In this document: positions 39,101 through 54,100 of the stretch, in pieces
Position numbering within the stretch: the stretch's first letter is position 1
Layout of the letters: the number at the start of each line of letters is the position of its first letter
Source: Siphonodentalium dalli
Lineage: Eukaryota > Mollusca > Scaphopoda > Gadilida > Siphonodentaliidae
Length of the DNA stretch: 64,000 bases
Assembly (NCBI GenBank): GCA_032622095.1
Contig: CP136061.1
Coordinates: 252,477,582-252,541,581, forward strand
Reading direction: 5' to 3'
The notes under the pieces: generated by a model
Told to the model about the DNA's origin: nothing
Databases searched by the model: none
The model's input: only the letters and a program-made list of their open reading frames with translations
Position numbers and translations under genes: made by a program

Positions 39101-42100
39101 CCAAAGAAATAGTAATATAGGACCCTCTGATCGGATTGTTGTTGTTGGAATCTGTTGAGATGGGGACCCACTGTACCTTTAAACATTTGCTACAGTAATG
39201 CCCTAAATAATAGACTCCTTTACCACAGCAGAATTAAGGGTAACTTTTCAATATTTAGTCGGAAATATGGTTTGTTGCCATTCATCGGAAAGCTCTCGTC
39301 GAGAGCTTTCCGATGAATTGAAACAAGCCATATTTCCGACTAAATCCTGAAAAGTTACCCATAATTCTGCTGTAGTTAAGGAGTCGATTACTTAGGGCAT
39401 TACTGTACCTATGAATAAGAAACGTTCTACACTTGTATTATTTGTTTGTCTGTCATCTGCTTACAGGCTGAACTTATTATCTGAACATTTCCCACCAATG
39501 AATAAAATGCTGTCTGCCCTTGTATTATCTGTCGTCTATTTATATTTCACGAACACCCCTCCAGATGAATAATAAACCATTCCAATGTATACTTTTATAA
39601 CTGAGTGGGAGATTTCATTAAGAAAATATAGGGTTAAACACTCACCTGTCCTTCTGGAAGCGACCCAGGACAGCGAGGATCCTCTGATGCAAACTCATTC
39701 CCAAACCCAGATTGGTACTGTAAAACAAAAAACCCAAATTGGTACTGTAAAACAAAAAACCCAAATTGGTACTGTAAAACAAAAAAACCCAAATTGGTAC
39801 TGTAAAACAAAAAAACCCAGATTGGTACTGTAAAACAAAAAACCCAAATTGGTACTGTAAAACAAAAAAACCCAGATTGGTACTGTAAAACAAAACAAGG
39901 GTTGAGCATCAAAGATGGCTCTGGTCAAGTTTTTTTGACCATAAGAGTGAATCTGTTCGACCGAGAATCACTAAAAATGGACGAACATAAGCACCTATCT
40001 CAGAACTAAGAGCCATAACTCAGGTAAAAAAAAAAATTGGACAAACCTGGTTTTTGAACTCAATTAAGATATTGTTGTGAAAGATCCATATACTCAATAT
40101 GAATGGAATCGGTTGACGTTTTTTCAAGTTTTCTCACTAACGGTCATAAAATTTCGAAAATTAGACAAGCTAAGGGCCATAATGATAACTCAGGTAAAAA
40201 AAAAATTAGACACACCTGGTTTTCAATATCGATCGAGCTATTGTTGTGAAAGATTCATATACCCAATATGAATGGAAACGGTTGAAGTTTGATCAAGTTA
40301 GTTTTAACGGTCATACAATTACTAAAAAAAAGACGAACTAAGGCCATAACTCAGGTAAAATAAATCGGTTTTCAAACTCAATCTAGATATTGTTGTGAAA
40401 GGTCCACATATCAAATATGAATGTAATCGGTTGACATTTGTTAAAGTTTTAGCGCTAACAATAAAATTGCTAAAAATAGACAAATTAAGGGCCGCAATTC
40501 AGGTAAAAAGGATCGGACACATTTGGTTTTCAAATTCAAAGATATTATTGTGAAAGATCCATATATGGATGAAATTGGTTGACGTTTGTTTGAGTTATCG
40601 CGCTAATGAACATTTATAACATTTCCTAACATTTCTAAAAGTAAACAAACTAAGGGATGTAACTCAGGTAAAAAACGATCAGACAGATCTGCTTTTCGAA
40701 CTCGTTAGAGATATTGTTGTAAAAGATCCATATACCAAATATGAATGAAATTGGTAGATGTTTGTTCAAGTTATCGCAATAACGAACATAAAATGTCCTA
40801 AAACTGCTAAAAATAGAGAAACTAAGGGCCATTACTCAGGTAAAATAATTCGGACAAAACTGTTTTTTCGAACTCGAGATATTGTTGTGAGAGATCCATT
40901 ATACCAAATATGAATGAAATTGGATGATGTATTTTCAAGTTATCGCACTAACGAACATAAAATTTCTTGTATCGTGATTTGTATCATATCATGACCAAGT
41001 GTATCATCGCAGCCCTGGTGACAGGGGCATAAATGTATATTCAGAATGAATACACTGTATATTCCATAATTGGATGTTTAAAAAAAAATTAAAACAAAAT
41101 AAAGTTAATTTCCACCCACCCTACTTTTTTTCCCCTCTGTCACCGGAAACATCACTATTTTTGTTTACGCCTCGAATACATATAGGATAACTGAGCATGA
41201 AATACAGTATATTAAATTTCTAGTAATGATCATAAAGATGCATAACCCATTTAAGCACCCATCAATTACTATTTATTAAGCGCCCCTCAATTACTATTTA
41301 TTTTGATTCGGGGTAAAAAATATCAGAATGAATATATTCCATATATGGATCTTTCAAAAAAATCTAAACAAAATAAAGTTAATTTTCACCCGCCCTACTC
41401 CCCCCACCCCCTCCGGCAAACAGAAACATTACTATTTCTGTTTGAGCCTGGAATACACTCATATAGGATAACTGAGCATGAAATACTAGTATATTCAATT
41501 TCTAGTAATGATCTTAAAGGATTGCTATCCTGATGAAACAACAAAACACTATCGGAAAGCCACCCCTATTGTGATCACAATGATCCAAGTCCCATAACAA
41601 TCGCGTAATAAATAAGCCTAGAAATAAATAAATAATACCCCTACCGGTTGTCGGCTATCTCCGTCGCAAATCCTCATATGACGTCAAATGAGTAAACTAA
41701 TTAAAAACACGGAATCGGAGTCGGAGTTAATTGTGTCTACCTATATGACGTCATATGAGTGACGATGGAAAATGCGGAATCGGAAATGTTGATATGTATG
41801 AATTATTCATTAGGGTTTGGCAAGTGATACTCACAGTCAATATGGCGGCCAAACTGGTGGCCAGAACTTGAAAAGAAGCCGATATTATCACATACTAATT
41901 TCAACTTTTTGTCATAATATCGATTTGTATAGACGAAACGGTACATAATATAAGCCATATATTAGTTCCAATGTAAGTCGTAGCCTTTTGGAATGGTGAA
42001 ACCCACAATCGCGATGTGGCATTTCAAAATCCATTCTCCACTAAGGGCTCATACTGGCCGTAACCGTATATAGGTGTGCCGAATAGTCATATTATGACTT

Positions 42101-45100
42101 CCAAGAATCAAAACAACAGTACCTGAGCTTATTCTGAATTGTCACATTCAGCATTATCTAGACCCGTTTCCGTCTCTTCGTCAGATTAATATACCTCACT
42201 CACAACAACAGTTTACTACACTTCTTTGTAGAAGGGTGCCACTAATCGGAATGTTTCAAACAATACATATGCCGGTGTCCAGCTCACGTGTTTGTTTCGA
42301 AAGCTTGGAATTCTTAGCGAGCTTCATTCGTGGTATAGCTTATGGTATAATTCAGATGCTACTATAGGCGTCATCTTGTGCGATACACTAGAAAGGTATT
42401 CGGTCTATGCGTATACTAGCTTTCAGAAGGACCTATCTATCTGCGTATTGTCAGCTTTGGTGGCCCAATGGGGATAACAACGTGTACACCTGGTGATCTT
42501 CTCAAACAGCCACTTCCCAATATATGGTTCATCAATTCGCATACTAATCTAATGCACTGACGTATCCGGACAACTTCTGAATATGGCTTCGAATGTTGAA
42601 AGCCCGACATTTGACGGATGCATTTCTGCTAAGGCGTAGAAGACCATAATGCATAATATAGCCAAACTCCTTGAACATGATCATAAGAACAAGCTTGTTG
42701 GCGTCCAGCAATCGTCTCACCGAACATATCCAAGCAGATGCTAACAATACACACGGTGCTAGTTTGTGGGTATGTGTCATGATAGTGGAAATGAAATTGG
42801 ACCATGACTGCACCGCCCCTTATTTTGTTATGTTTTAGATTCAGACAGGATCTCATGTGTGGCTTTGCTTTCCTTGTATGCTAAGATTGTATGTTTCCAT
42901 CCGTTTGGAAGCCGTTCTTAAACAGCTGGACCAGGCGTGTGCCATTGGCTACTGCTGTATAAACCCCACCAAGACTGGAGTATAGTCTTAAAGGCGATAC
43001 CTTTGATAGTTTGATATGTCATACTCACGCTGCGTGGTATGGTTCAAGAAAGTACAAATGCTCTTGCATTCAGTTCAACAAACGTTGGTACACCAATTGA
43101 TTTATTGGTAACATCACCATTGCGAACATTTTTCTGCATGAGACATTAACTGCTATATTCTAAAGTTATATATAAAGCTATATGACCATAAAGGTCGTGT
43201 TTCCCAACGTCCACAGCCATTGCCATCGAGACTGTAAATTGTTCTTTAAATACATAGTGAAATAAATGCACCACAGTTCCTGACATTTTCTTGAATAATA
43301 CCGCCAACATACTAACACTAACCCTGAGAGAGGATAACAAAAAACGCATACATTCATGCTATAAAGACATTATCCTTCAGTCCATCCGACTGTTTTGAGG
43401 GAGGCTAGCATAGTATTATCCAGACAAAAATGTACGTAGTTGAATCAGAAAGGCTTCGAAACGGATGTGAAAATACAATCTTACCACACCAAATAAAACC
43501 GACACGCATGACATTCTATATCTTAAACATGCACCAGGTGTAGGGGTGGTGTATACCGTGGGCCATTTCATTCCTACTATCATGGTGCATGTCCATAAAC
43601 TAGCACCGTGAGCATTGTTCCTCTCTGCTGGGAGATATTCGACGAGACAAATGCGGGGCGTCACACAGGTTGCTTTGGATCATGGTCAAGAAGTGTGGTA
43701 GTCTGTACACTATGGTCTTCTCCTTAGCAGATAGACATCTGCCCAAGGGAATGAGAGAGTTAGCAACCTTCGAAACACTGTCGAAGTTGTCCACATATGC
43801 CAATACGTTCGCTGAGTTTGTGAGTTGACGAACCATCTATTGAGAAGTGACTAGCTAACTGGTTCGCCAGGTGTACATGTCGTTATCCCCATGGGGTATG
43901 AGACACATACATAGAGATGACCTTCTGTAAGCTTGTATAGTCATCGGTCATATGCCTTCATAGTTCAAGATGACGCACAAATATCATATTGAGCAAATAT
44001 TTAAAATCGTAAGCTAGACACCGGAAAATGAATTGTTTGAACCGTTATGATTAGAGGGACCCTACTCCCAGGAAGTGGTGAATACTTTGTTGGTGTGAGC
44101 TACCTAGATTTATCAGACAAAGAAATGGAAGCTGGTCCATATAATTATGGACGTGACGTGGCAAATCAGAATCTGTTATCAGGTAATTGTTCTGATATAA
44201 CTATTCGGCGCACATACGCTTACGGCCATTATCGGCGCTAAGTGGAGAATGGATTTCCAAATGCCACATCGCGATATTAATTGTGGTTTTCATCTTTCCA
44301 GAAGGATACGAGCTATGTTATGCGTTTTGATACCTTCAAGTTGAACTGGTAGATGGTGTATGTACAGTTTCGTCCATACATACCGATATTATGACAACAA
44401 GTTGAAATTAAGATGTGAAAATATCGATTTCTTTTCAATTTGTAGCCGCCAATTTAGCAACGATCTTGGCTGTGAGTATCAATTGCCAAACCCTAATGAA
44501 TACTTCATGTCACTATTCCATATCAACATGTAATGGTGGATAGAAATCGCGAAACAATAACGCCCATCGTAAGAAAGTAAAGGAATGTAGACTTGTTTTC
44601 AAATTTCGGTCGCCATTTTGGCCGCCATCTACGATTTGGAAAACAATTTCTTACATGAGATGTAAGATAATAACTTCACCTCAGTATTTCCAACTCAACT
44701 GTAAGCATGGGTGGAGTTGTCTCGACAATAATGCCCTTGGAATGATGTGGATATGAGGGAATTTCGGTGATTTTTCAAAATCTGTCCGCCATTTTGGATT
44801 TGGGGTACTTTTATTTGGATATGGTACAAGGAAAGTTCTTCGCCTAAGTGTTCCCAACTCACAATAGTAAGCAGGTGTGGAGTTTTCATGACAATAATGC
44901 TCACTGATGTTAAAATCGGCGATTTTTTATTTCTGGTGGCCATTTTGGCCGCCATCTTGGATTTGGGTAAATATTCCTCAACTCGGGTATAAGAGGAATC
45001 ATAGCTCGAGTATCTCCTGCACATATATATGCATGGGTGTTGTTATAATAGCAATAACATTCATTGATTCGAAACATTACATCACGTTATTATCGTAGAT

Positions 45101-48100
45101 TCGGCTTTGACCTATTATACCGGCATTTGGGAAAACGTGATATCGGACACAAATATCCCGCAATGAATGTACATTATGGTCCCCATGTGGTCGAAAATGA
45201 CTCCTCTATATGATAAATGTATAACATGACGCAAAGATGCCAACATTTTCCCACAGAGACAAACGAAAGGTGGTAACATGTCAGAAAAGTAGCATATTTT
45301 CACATTTCGGCGGCCATCTTGGCCGCCATATTGGATTCTGGTGTCGGATTTTTGGCTAATTTGTAAGAGTTGTATATTAGCATAACGAATCGAGCAGAAA
45401 ACAAGACCGCATGTGATATCATCTTTACTATAACGGCGATCAAAGAGACATGGTGCATTTAAAAAAAATGGCCACATGATGGACGCCATCTTGTCTGGAG
45501 TCTCTGCGGCCACTTTTTTTTCTTGTTAACAAGTGAAAAAAATTAGAGGATACCTTAAGGAAGAAAATTAGTGGGGTGAAGTTGAGTCCTGGGGGGGGGG
45601 GGGGGGGTGCAGAGGTCGACCAATATCTCCTGGACTATATGGTATCGTTGAATATCTATGCGTTCTCAATGAGTTACCACGTGGTCGATCATGCGACTAT
45701 GCTTCTGTGTTACACGTGACAATCATGTGATGTGGCCGATGATCACGTGACTCGTCTACAACACAAAATCTTCGGCTAACTTCTGCTAACTTCGGAATTT
45801 TTTGTAATCGTTATAAAAATAACGATTAGCTGCCGAATATTAGATTACATGCGCATAATGGACATTTTATGTATATATTATCGGTATATTGAAAGAAAAT
45901 ACTAATTTTGGCTCCCATCTTGACCATCTAGAGGTCACCCTGAAGATATGAAATTTGGTTACGATCAGATGAGGGATGTGGCCTGTGGGGTGTACCAAAG
46001 AATTTAGTCATGCAAAGAGTAAAATACAAGATGGTTTAAGTAATCATGCCTGTAAATTTACAAAACATTTCTTCAATCTATGAGGGCTGCAGAGTGTGCC
46101 GATGGATTCAAATTTTCAAAAGATGGCTGCTGGCGGCCATGGTTTTCAATGAATTTCGGAAATAATCGATGGCTCCCATCTAGAGATCACTCCGAAAATC
46201 CGTATGAAGTTTGGTGACAATCGGATGAGGGATCTGGCATGTACAATGTAGGGTGTGCTGAAGGATTTAGTCATGCAAAGAGTAAACTCCAAGATGGCTG
46301 CTGGCAGCAATGTTTTTTAACAAATTTTGGAAATAACCGAAGGCTCCCATTTAGAGGTCACCCCAAAGATACATATGAAGTTTGGTAGTGATCAGTTGAG
46401 GGATGTGGTCTGTAAGGTCTGCCAAATGATTTAGTCATACAAAGAGTAAATTTCTAGATGGCTGTCGGCGGTCATGTTTTTCATTGAAAATCGCTAAAAT
46501 TTGATAGCTCCCATCAAGAGGTGATCGAAAACATGCCTGTAAATTTTCAAAACATTTCTCCAATAAATGCGGGCTGCATGGTGTGGTGTGCCGATGGATT
46601 CAAATTTGAAATCATGTTTTTTAACGAATTTCAGAAACAATTGATGGCTCCCATCAACTGTAGAGGTCATCCCGAAGATACATATGAAGTTTGGTGATAA
46701 TCGGATGAGGGATTGCGTCCAGTAAGGTGAGCCAAAGGAAATTGTTGACGGATGGATGGATGCCAACCCATGACAATAGCACAAGCTTGACTTTGTCAAG
46801 TTGAGCTATAAAATCCATTAATCATGATCATCATCATCATCATCATCATTTATCATCATCATCATCATTTATCATCATCATCATCACATGAACACAATCA
46901 TTGTCATCACCAGCAGGATTATCACCATAATATCCTCATCAGATGCCATTATCATCATCATCATCATTTATCATCATCATCATTTATCATCATCATTTAT
47001 CATCATCATCAGTTATCATCATCGTCATCATTAATCATCATCAGTTATCATCATCATCATCATCATCATCTGATCATCAGGATTATCAACACTTTGAAAG
47101 AATAATCATCATCATCATAATCATCATCATCATCATCGCTGTATCACCACCATCATTAGCATCATTGTCATCATCATCACTGCTAACTATATCACCCGAC
47201 CAACATCATCATCATCATCATAATCATCATCACCACCATCATCACCACCATCATCATAAGCACCAAAAACATCGTGATCATCATCATCTGATCATCAGAA
47301 TTAACAACACTTGGAAAGCATAATCATCATCATCATCATCATCATAATCATCATCATAATCATCATCATCATTGCTGTATCACCACCATCGTCAGCTTCA
47401 TCGTCATCATCATCGCTGCTAACAATATCACCCGACCAACATCATCATCATCATCAACATCGTCATCATCATCACCACCATCACCACCACCATCATCATA
47501 AGCACCAAAAACATCATGAACATCATCATCGCCATCAGCATCGTCATCATCATCATCTGATCATCAGAATTATCAACACTTGGAAAGCATAATCATCATC
47601 ATCATCATCATAATCACCATCATAATCGTAATCATCATAATCATCATCATCGCTGTATCACCACCATCGTCAGCTTCATCGTCATCATCATCGCTGCTAA
47701 CTATATCACCCGACCAACATCATCAACATCGTCATCATCACCACCATCATCATCATTAGCACCAAAAACATCATGAACATCATCATCGCCATCAGCATCG
47801 TCATCATCATCATCATCTGATCATCAGAATTATCAACACTTGGAAAGCATAATCATCATCATCATCATAATCGTAATCATCATCATCATAATCATCATCA
47901 TCGCTGTATCACCACCATCGTCAGCTTCATTGTCATCATCGCTGCTAACTATATCACCCTACCAACATCATCATCATCATGATCATCAACATCGTCACCA
48001 CCATCATCATCAGCACCAAAAACATCATGAACATCATCATCGTCATCATCATCACATTCATCATCATCACCATCATAACCACCACCAGCATCATCAACAT

Positions 48101-51100
48101 CATCACCATCATCATTATTATTCATCATCATCGTCATCATCTGATCATCAGGATTATCATCATTATCATCCGCATCAGATGTCATCATCATTTATCACCA
48201 TCATCAGGCCAAAAAAAAAGAAGATAATATGTTTCCGCTAATGGTGTGAAAAAATTAGGGTAGGTAGGGATTTTTTTTTATTTCATTTTTTTATTTTTTA
48301 TCCAGCTGCAGAAATATTTAACTACCTCGACCGTAGTGACATAAAATGCCAACTCAGGTTGTGGGGAAAGTATTACTTGAACAACACAGTGGAAATATAC
48401 ATTAAGATTGAATAAAAGATCAAACTTGGTTTATGCTTAAGTGTGTGATTTGTTATTCACATACCGTATTTTCATAATTTTGTCTATATTACTTGACCAG
48501 TATGAAATTGATGTCACTAACGTTTTATGAGAATTTTACACATAATACCACCATTACACCGTTACTTGTATTGTGATGACTACATCCCATTGTCTGGATG
48601 TAGCCAGTACATGTACATCCAACCTAGCATACCTGGTTTTTGGAAACAGTAGCTATACCCCCTACCATGTGTGGTGATAACCTCTATATATATATAAGCT
48701 ATACCCCTACCATGTGTGGTGATAACCCCTATATATATACCGATACACACCCACCATGTCTGTTGATGCCAACTTGATGGTTCCCAAACAAGGCTTAAAG
48801 CAGGCCTGATATATGGAATCCTATTACGGCCACTTGCTAATGGCGCTTTCGGCGCGATGCGCCGAAAGCGACAAAAAGTGCGCCATTAGTAACGCGCCGA
48901 AAGCGACAAAATGTGCGCCATTAGCGTTATTTCGGCGCGCGCTGAAAGCGACAAAATATGCGCCGTTAGTAACGCGCCGAAAAGTGCGCCGATCGGCGCA
49001 CATTTTGTCGCTTTCGGCGCCGAAAGCGACAAAAAGTGCAGCGTTTCCGGCATGCGTAACGAGGTGTAACTTCTGTATGCCATTAAAATGGAGGCGTTTA
49101 TTGTTGACAATTTTTTTCTAAATTTTACACACCGTGAAATTATCTATAAGTTTTATCAGAAATATGGAATTACAATTAGGTGAGTGAACTTCAAAAGCCA
49201 CAGCTCCTGAACCCCCCCCCCATTCGCATGGATGCAGGGATGTGGTAACGGAGAGTCCAACATGTTCTCTGCCTTGTTTGTTCAATGTTATAAAGTTCCA
49301 TGTTAGAACATAAAAAAAGTTCCCATGTTTTGCACTGATGGAATAATATCTCTACAAGCACTATGCAGAGTAAAGTTTCATGGCACAATCTGGGGGGAGG
49401 GGTTCTTCTGACTTCAATTTCAACTACATGTTTGGGGGGGGGGGTGTCCACCTTGGGAAATTCCAACTGCATCCCCCCTTTAGTCAGAATCAGACCAACA
49501 CAAGTTTTTGAATAATTCCATTTGCACCCCCCCCCCTTGAACCTCAGTCAGGCCTAATTTCTAATATATTCATAAGCCATGGTTTTATATTTCTATATTC
49601 CTGGTATGAGAACATTGACAGATATTTTAACCTGAACATTTATTAGTTATTTGAAAATTTCAAACCTCATACTCCCCTCAGGTTGGAAAATTCTTCAAGT
49701 GATGACCATTTCTGTCCACAAATTTGACCAAATGTAGTAAAATATTGTTTTGCTAAACTAATTAGCAGTTTTGTATTGGCCATGTGGATGTGGGGCAATG
49801 ACACACCGGGCCGACCATGGTTCGATCCGGTGTGCGAAAATTTAGAAATCTTAACAAGAAAATTTTGAAATCGTAACATCTACACTAGCCTCAAGCCTTC
49901 CTACCGTTGTAAATTTAAACCCTACACCCCCCACTTAGGTTGGAAAATTTTCAACTGATGACAATTCCAATGACAATGTTGACCAAATGTATGACAATAT
50001 TGTTTTCTTAAATTAACTAGAAGTTTTTGACTGGCCACGGGGGAGGGACCAGGACACAAGCTTTCCAAGTGTTGGAAATTTCCAATCTGTTACCCCCCCT
50101 AAGGTTGGAAAATTTCCAACTGATGACCATTTCTGTCCAAAGTTTTTACCAAACATAGGAACATTTCCCCCCCCCCCAATAAATTGTTTTATAATCAAAC
50201 TACAAGAACATATTTCACCTATTGTTGGTGTGAAATTTCCAACTAATGTTTTGGCAAGTATGAAATTTCCAACTGTTATACTTTTGACCAAAGTTGGGGG
50301 GCTAACTACTAGTATACGTGCGAAATAAATCTCTGTAGTTCCACTGCATGGTAACAATGCTACCGGAATTTGCCTGTAAATATCATGCAAATTATCTCAC
50401 AAGAATAAATCATACAGGTATTTGGAGGTAGCACTGGTAGTACAAGTGGAACTATATAAATGTTACTTCCGATGTCTTTCGCTCTGGTAAAGATGCATGT
50501 TAGGTGCATATTTCCGTTCATATTCTGGCACCATGTGGTTTTCTATGACGAAATGCCCACAAAAATGTACCTTGCAAACTTGCCAGCGTATGAACGTACC
50601 CTGAATCATGCCAGAAGCTGGGGTTTGTCCCACAAAAATATTCATGATTGCCAATTACTCAATCAATATATTCACTGCAAGTCTATCACAGCTAGTGACA
50701 GTCAGTTGTGGTGTTCAATTATTAACAGACTTTTTCATTATATTACATTTAATTACATGCGGCAACACTCACTTAAAAAGTTGCTCAAATGTATGCATAC
50801 TAATCACTTGACTATATTTAGACTCATTTATAGTGAAAATTCATACATGTGTTAAGTACCATATTAATAAATAATTTTAAATCTGAATAATGACAAATTA
50901 TAGCATTTAGAGGTGTATCTACAGCAAAATTCAGCCCCTCCCTTTTAAAATTGATACATAGGCCTATACATTGTACACATATGGTCATGTCCGATCTGCA
51001 CTGAGGTGCCGGGAGCATCCAAGGGCATTGGGGGGGGGGGGAGAGCCTACAAAAATGGCACTTTTCTGCCCAAAAAAGGGAATTTTCTCCGCAAACTCGG

Positions 51101-54100
51101 AAAAAACAACCATAAATTCATTGTGGCAAAAATCCCTATTTTAAAGGTATTTGTCGGTTTTTATGGCCGTTTTTGACAAAAAATTAATATTCCTTGTGAA
51201 ATTGGTGGTATTAAACTATTTGGACCCAAAAAGTTACATTTTGCTATAAAAACACGAGATTAAACACAGCATTTTCTGTCTCCAGAAAAAGGGCAAGTCC
51301 TGCCCCCTTGGTCAAGGGCAGGGGATCAGCTGCCCCCTCTTCCGGCACCCCTGCTGGGCTGATCACATACTTAATTGTATACATGCGCTAATGGCGCACC
51401 GCGCCGAATGCCCTAATGGCGCACTTTCTGTCGCTGTCGGCGCGGTGCGCCGAAAGCGCCAAAAGCGACAAAAAGTGCGCCGATCGGCGCACATTTTGTC
51501 GCTTTCGGCGCGCGCCGAAACAACGCTAATGGCGCACTTTTTGTCGCTTTCGGCGCGCGCGCCGAAAGCGACAAAAAGTGCGCCGAAAGCGCCATTAGCA
51601 AGTGGCCGTAATAGGATTCCATACTATGGAATCCTATTACGGCCACTTGCTAATGGCGCTTTCGGCGCATCGCGCCGAAAGCGACAAAAAGTGCGCCATT
51701 AGTAACGCGCCGAAAGCGACAAAAAGTGCGCCGTAACGGCGCATTATTTGTCGCTTTCGGCGCGGTGCGCCGAAAGCGACAAAATGTGCGCCATTAACGT
51801 TATTTCGGCGCGTGCCGAAAGCGCCAAAATACGCGCCGTTACGCGATGCGCCGAAAGCGATGCGCCTATTCAATCCCAGATATACGCGATGCGCCGTTAC
51901 GCGATGCGCCGAAAGCGACAAAAAGTGCGCCATTAGCACATTCGGCGCGGTGCGCCATTAGGGCATTCGGCGCGGTGCGCCATTAGCGCATTCGGCGCGG
52001 TGCGCCATTAGCGTGGTGCGCCGAAAGCGACAAAATATGCGCCATTAGCGCATGTACAATTAAGTATGTGATCACACCAGCAGGGGTGCCGGAAGAGGGG
52101 GGCAGAGGGGGCAGCTGATCCCCTGCCCTTGACCAAGGGGGCAGGACTTGCCCTTTTTCTGGAGACAGAAAATGCTGTGTTTAATCTCATGTTTTTATAG
52201 CAAAATGTTACTTTTTTGGTCCAAATACCACCAATTTCACAAGGAATATTAATTTTTCTGTCAGTGTCACGGCATTGGTCGTTACATGAATAACTTATAA
52301 ATTGACTACTTTTAATTAGACTACCCCTGGTATGGAAAACTGTGACTGTTATAGCCCGATGTGTGATTTAGTTTACTGACACCCACATCTGGGATTTACT
52401 GCCCACAGGGAGATAAAAGAATGACTAGAGTGATTAACGGGCATGGTATGGGATTTGATACAATGTTTATGTTTTGAAGTGAGAAATAACTCGAAGATGC
52501 CCGTTATTTCGTTAAATATTACTTTTACGAAATAACCGGCATTTTAAGATTTACACCACAACTTCGCAAAACGTACAAGAAATGATAAACTGAGGGTGGG
52601 TGGGCTTGGGGAAGGAGGATGGCAATGTACAAAAGACAGCACACAAAAAAAAACACTTGTCCTATTCAATCCCAGATATTGCCAATACCTGCATTAGTGA
52701 AATATCAACATGTACAAATATTGCAATTAATTTCAAATTTTTTTTTAATAATAAAGGCACTTATATACAGATATATAGTTCCCAATCTTACGATGGTAAC
52801 TCAGCAACGGTTCCTGTGTTGTTACTAATACAGTCAAGATGCTTTCTTGCTTGTTGTGGAATTCCCTCCTTTAGGTGAGGAGCACCCATTATTGGGTATA
52901 TAAAATAATGGTAGTAAAAAAGAAAGTCTAGTAAATTCAGGTAAATGCAGGCTGGATCTTTTTGGCGAAACAAGTGAGAACATCAATATCACACTCTCAA
53001 ATATTAAAAGTACAATTTATCAGTCTCCCAATGAAATGGGGAGAACAATTTGATAAAAGTCCGGAACGGGATATGGATACCTTCTCTGTAAATTTAGAAA
53101 TCTTAACAAGAAAATTTTGAAATCGTAACATCTACACTAGCCTCAAGCCTTCCTACCGTTGTAAATTTAAACCCTACACCCCCCACTTAGGTTGGAAAAT
53201 TTTCAACTGATGACAATTCCAATGACAATGTTGACCAAATGTATGACAATATTGTTTTCTTAAATTAACTAGAAGTTTTTGACTGGCCACGGGGGAGGGA
53301 CCAGGACACAAGCTTTCCAAGTGTTGGAAATTTCCAATCTGTTACCCCCCCTAAGGTTGGAAAATTTCCAACTGATGACCATTTCTGTCCAAAGTTTTTA
53401 CCAAACATAGGAACATTTCCCCCCCCCCCAATAAATTGTTTTATAATCAAACTACAAGAACATATTTCACCTATTGTTGGTGTGAAATTTCCAACTAATG
53501 TTTTGGCAAGTATGAAATTTCCAACTGTTATACTTTTGACCAAAGTTGGGGGGCTAACTACTAGTATACGTGCGAAATAAATCTCTGTAGTTCCACTGCA
53601 TGGTAACAATGCTACCGGAATTTGCCTGTAAATATCATGCAAATTATCTCACAAGAATAAATCATACAGGTATTTGGAGGTAGCACTGGTAGTACAAGTG
53701 GAACTATATAAATGTTACTTCCGATGTCTTTCGCTCTGGTAAAGATGCATGTTAGGTGCATATTTCCGTTCATATTCTGGCACCATGTGGTTTTCTATGA
53801 CGAAATGCCCACAAAAATGTACCTTGCAAACTTGCCAGCGTATGAACGTACCCTGAATCATGCCAGAAGCTGGGGTTTGTCCCACAAAAATATTCATGAT
53901 TGCCAATTACTCAATCAATATATTCACTGCAAGTCTATCACAGCTAGTGACAGTCAGTTGTGGTGTTCAATTATTAACAGACTTTTTCATTATATTACAT
54001 TTAATTACATGCGGCAACACTCACTTAAAAAGTTGCTCAAATGTATGCATACTAATCACTTGACTATATTTAGACTCATTTATAGTGAAAATTCATACAT

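Noticed and set aside
46824-48241. Long His-, Ile- and Ser-rich open frames
   Set aside because: Low-complexity translation of an (ATC)n microsatellite; no start context, splicing or conservation signal.
48813-49121. Ala/Ser-rich open frames in GC clusters
   Set aside because: Produced by palindromic GC repeats in both orientations; equal frames appear on both strands.
50460-50855. 131-residue open frame, repeated at 53712-54107
   Set aside because: Two identical copies only reflect the recent duplication. No recognised domain, and shadow frames of similar quality overlap it.
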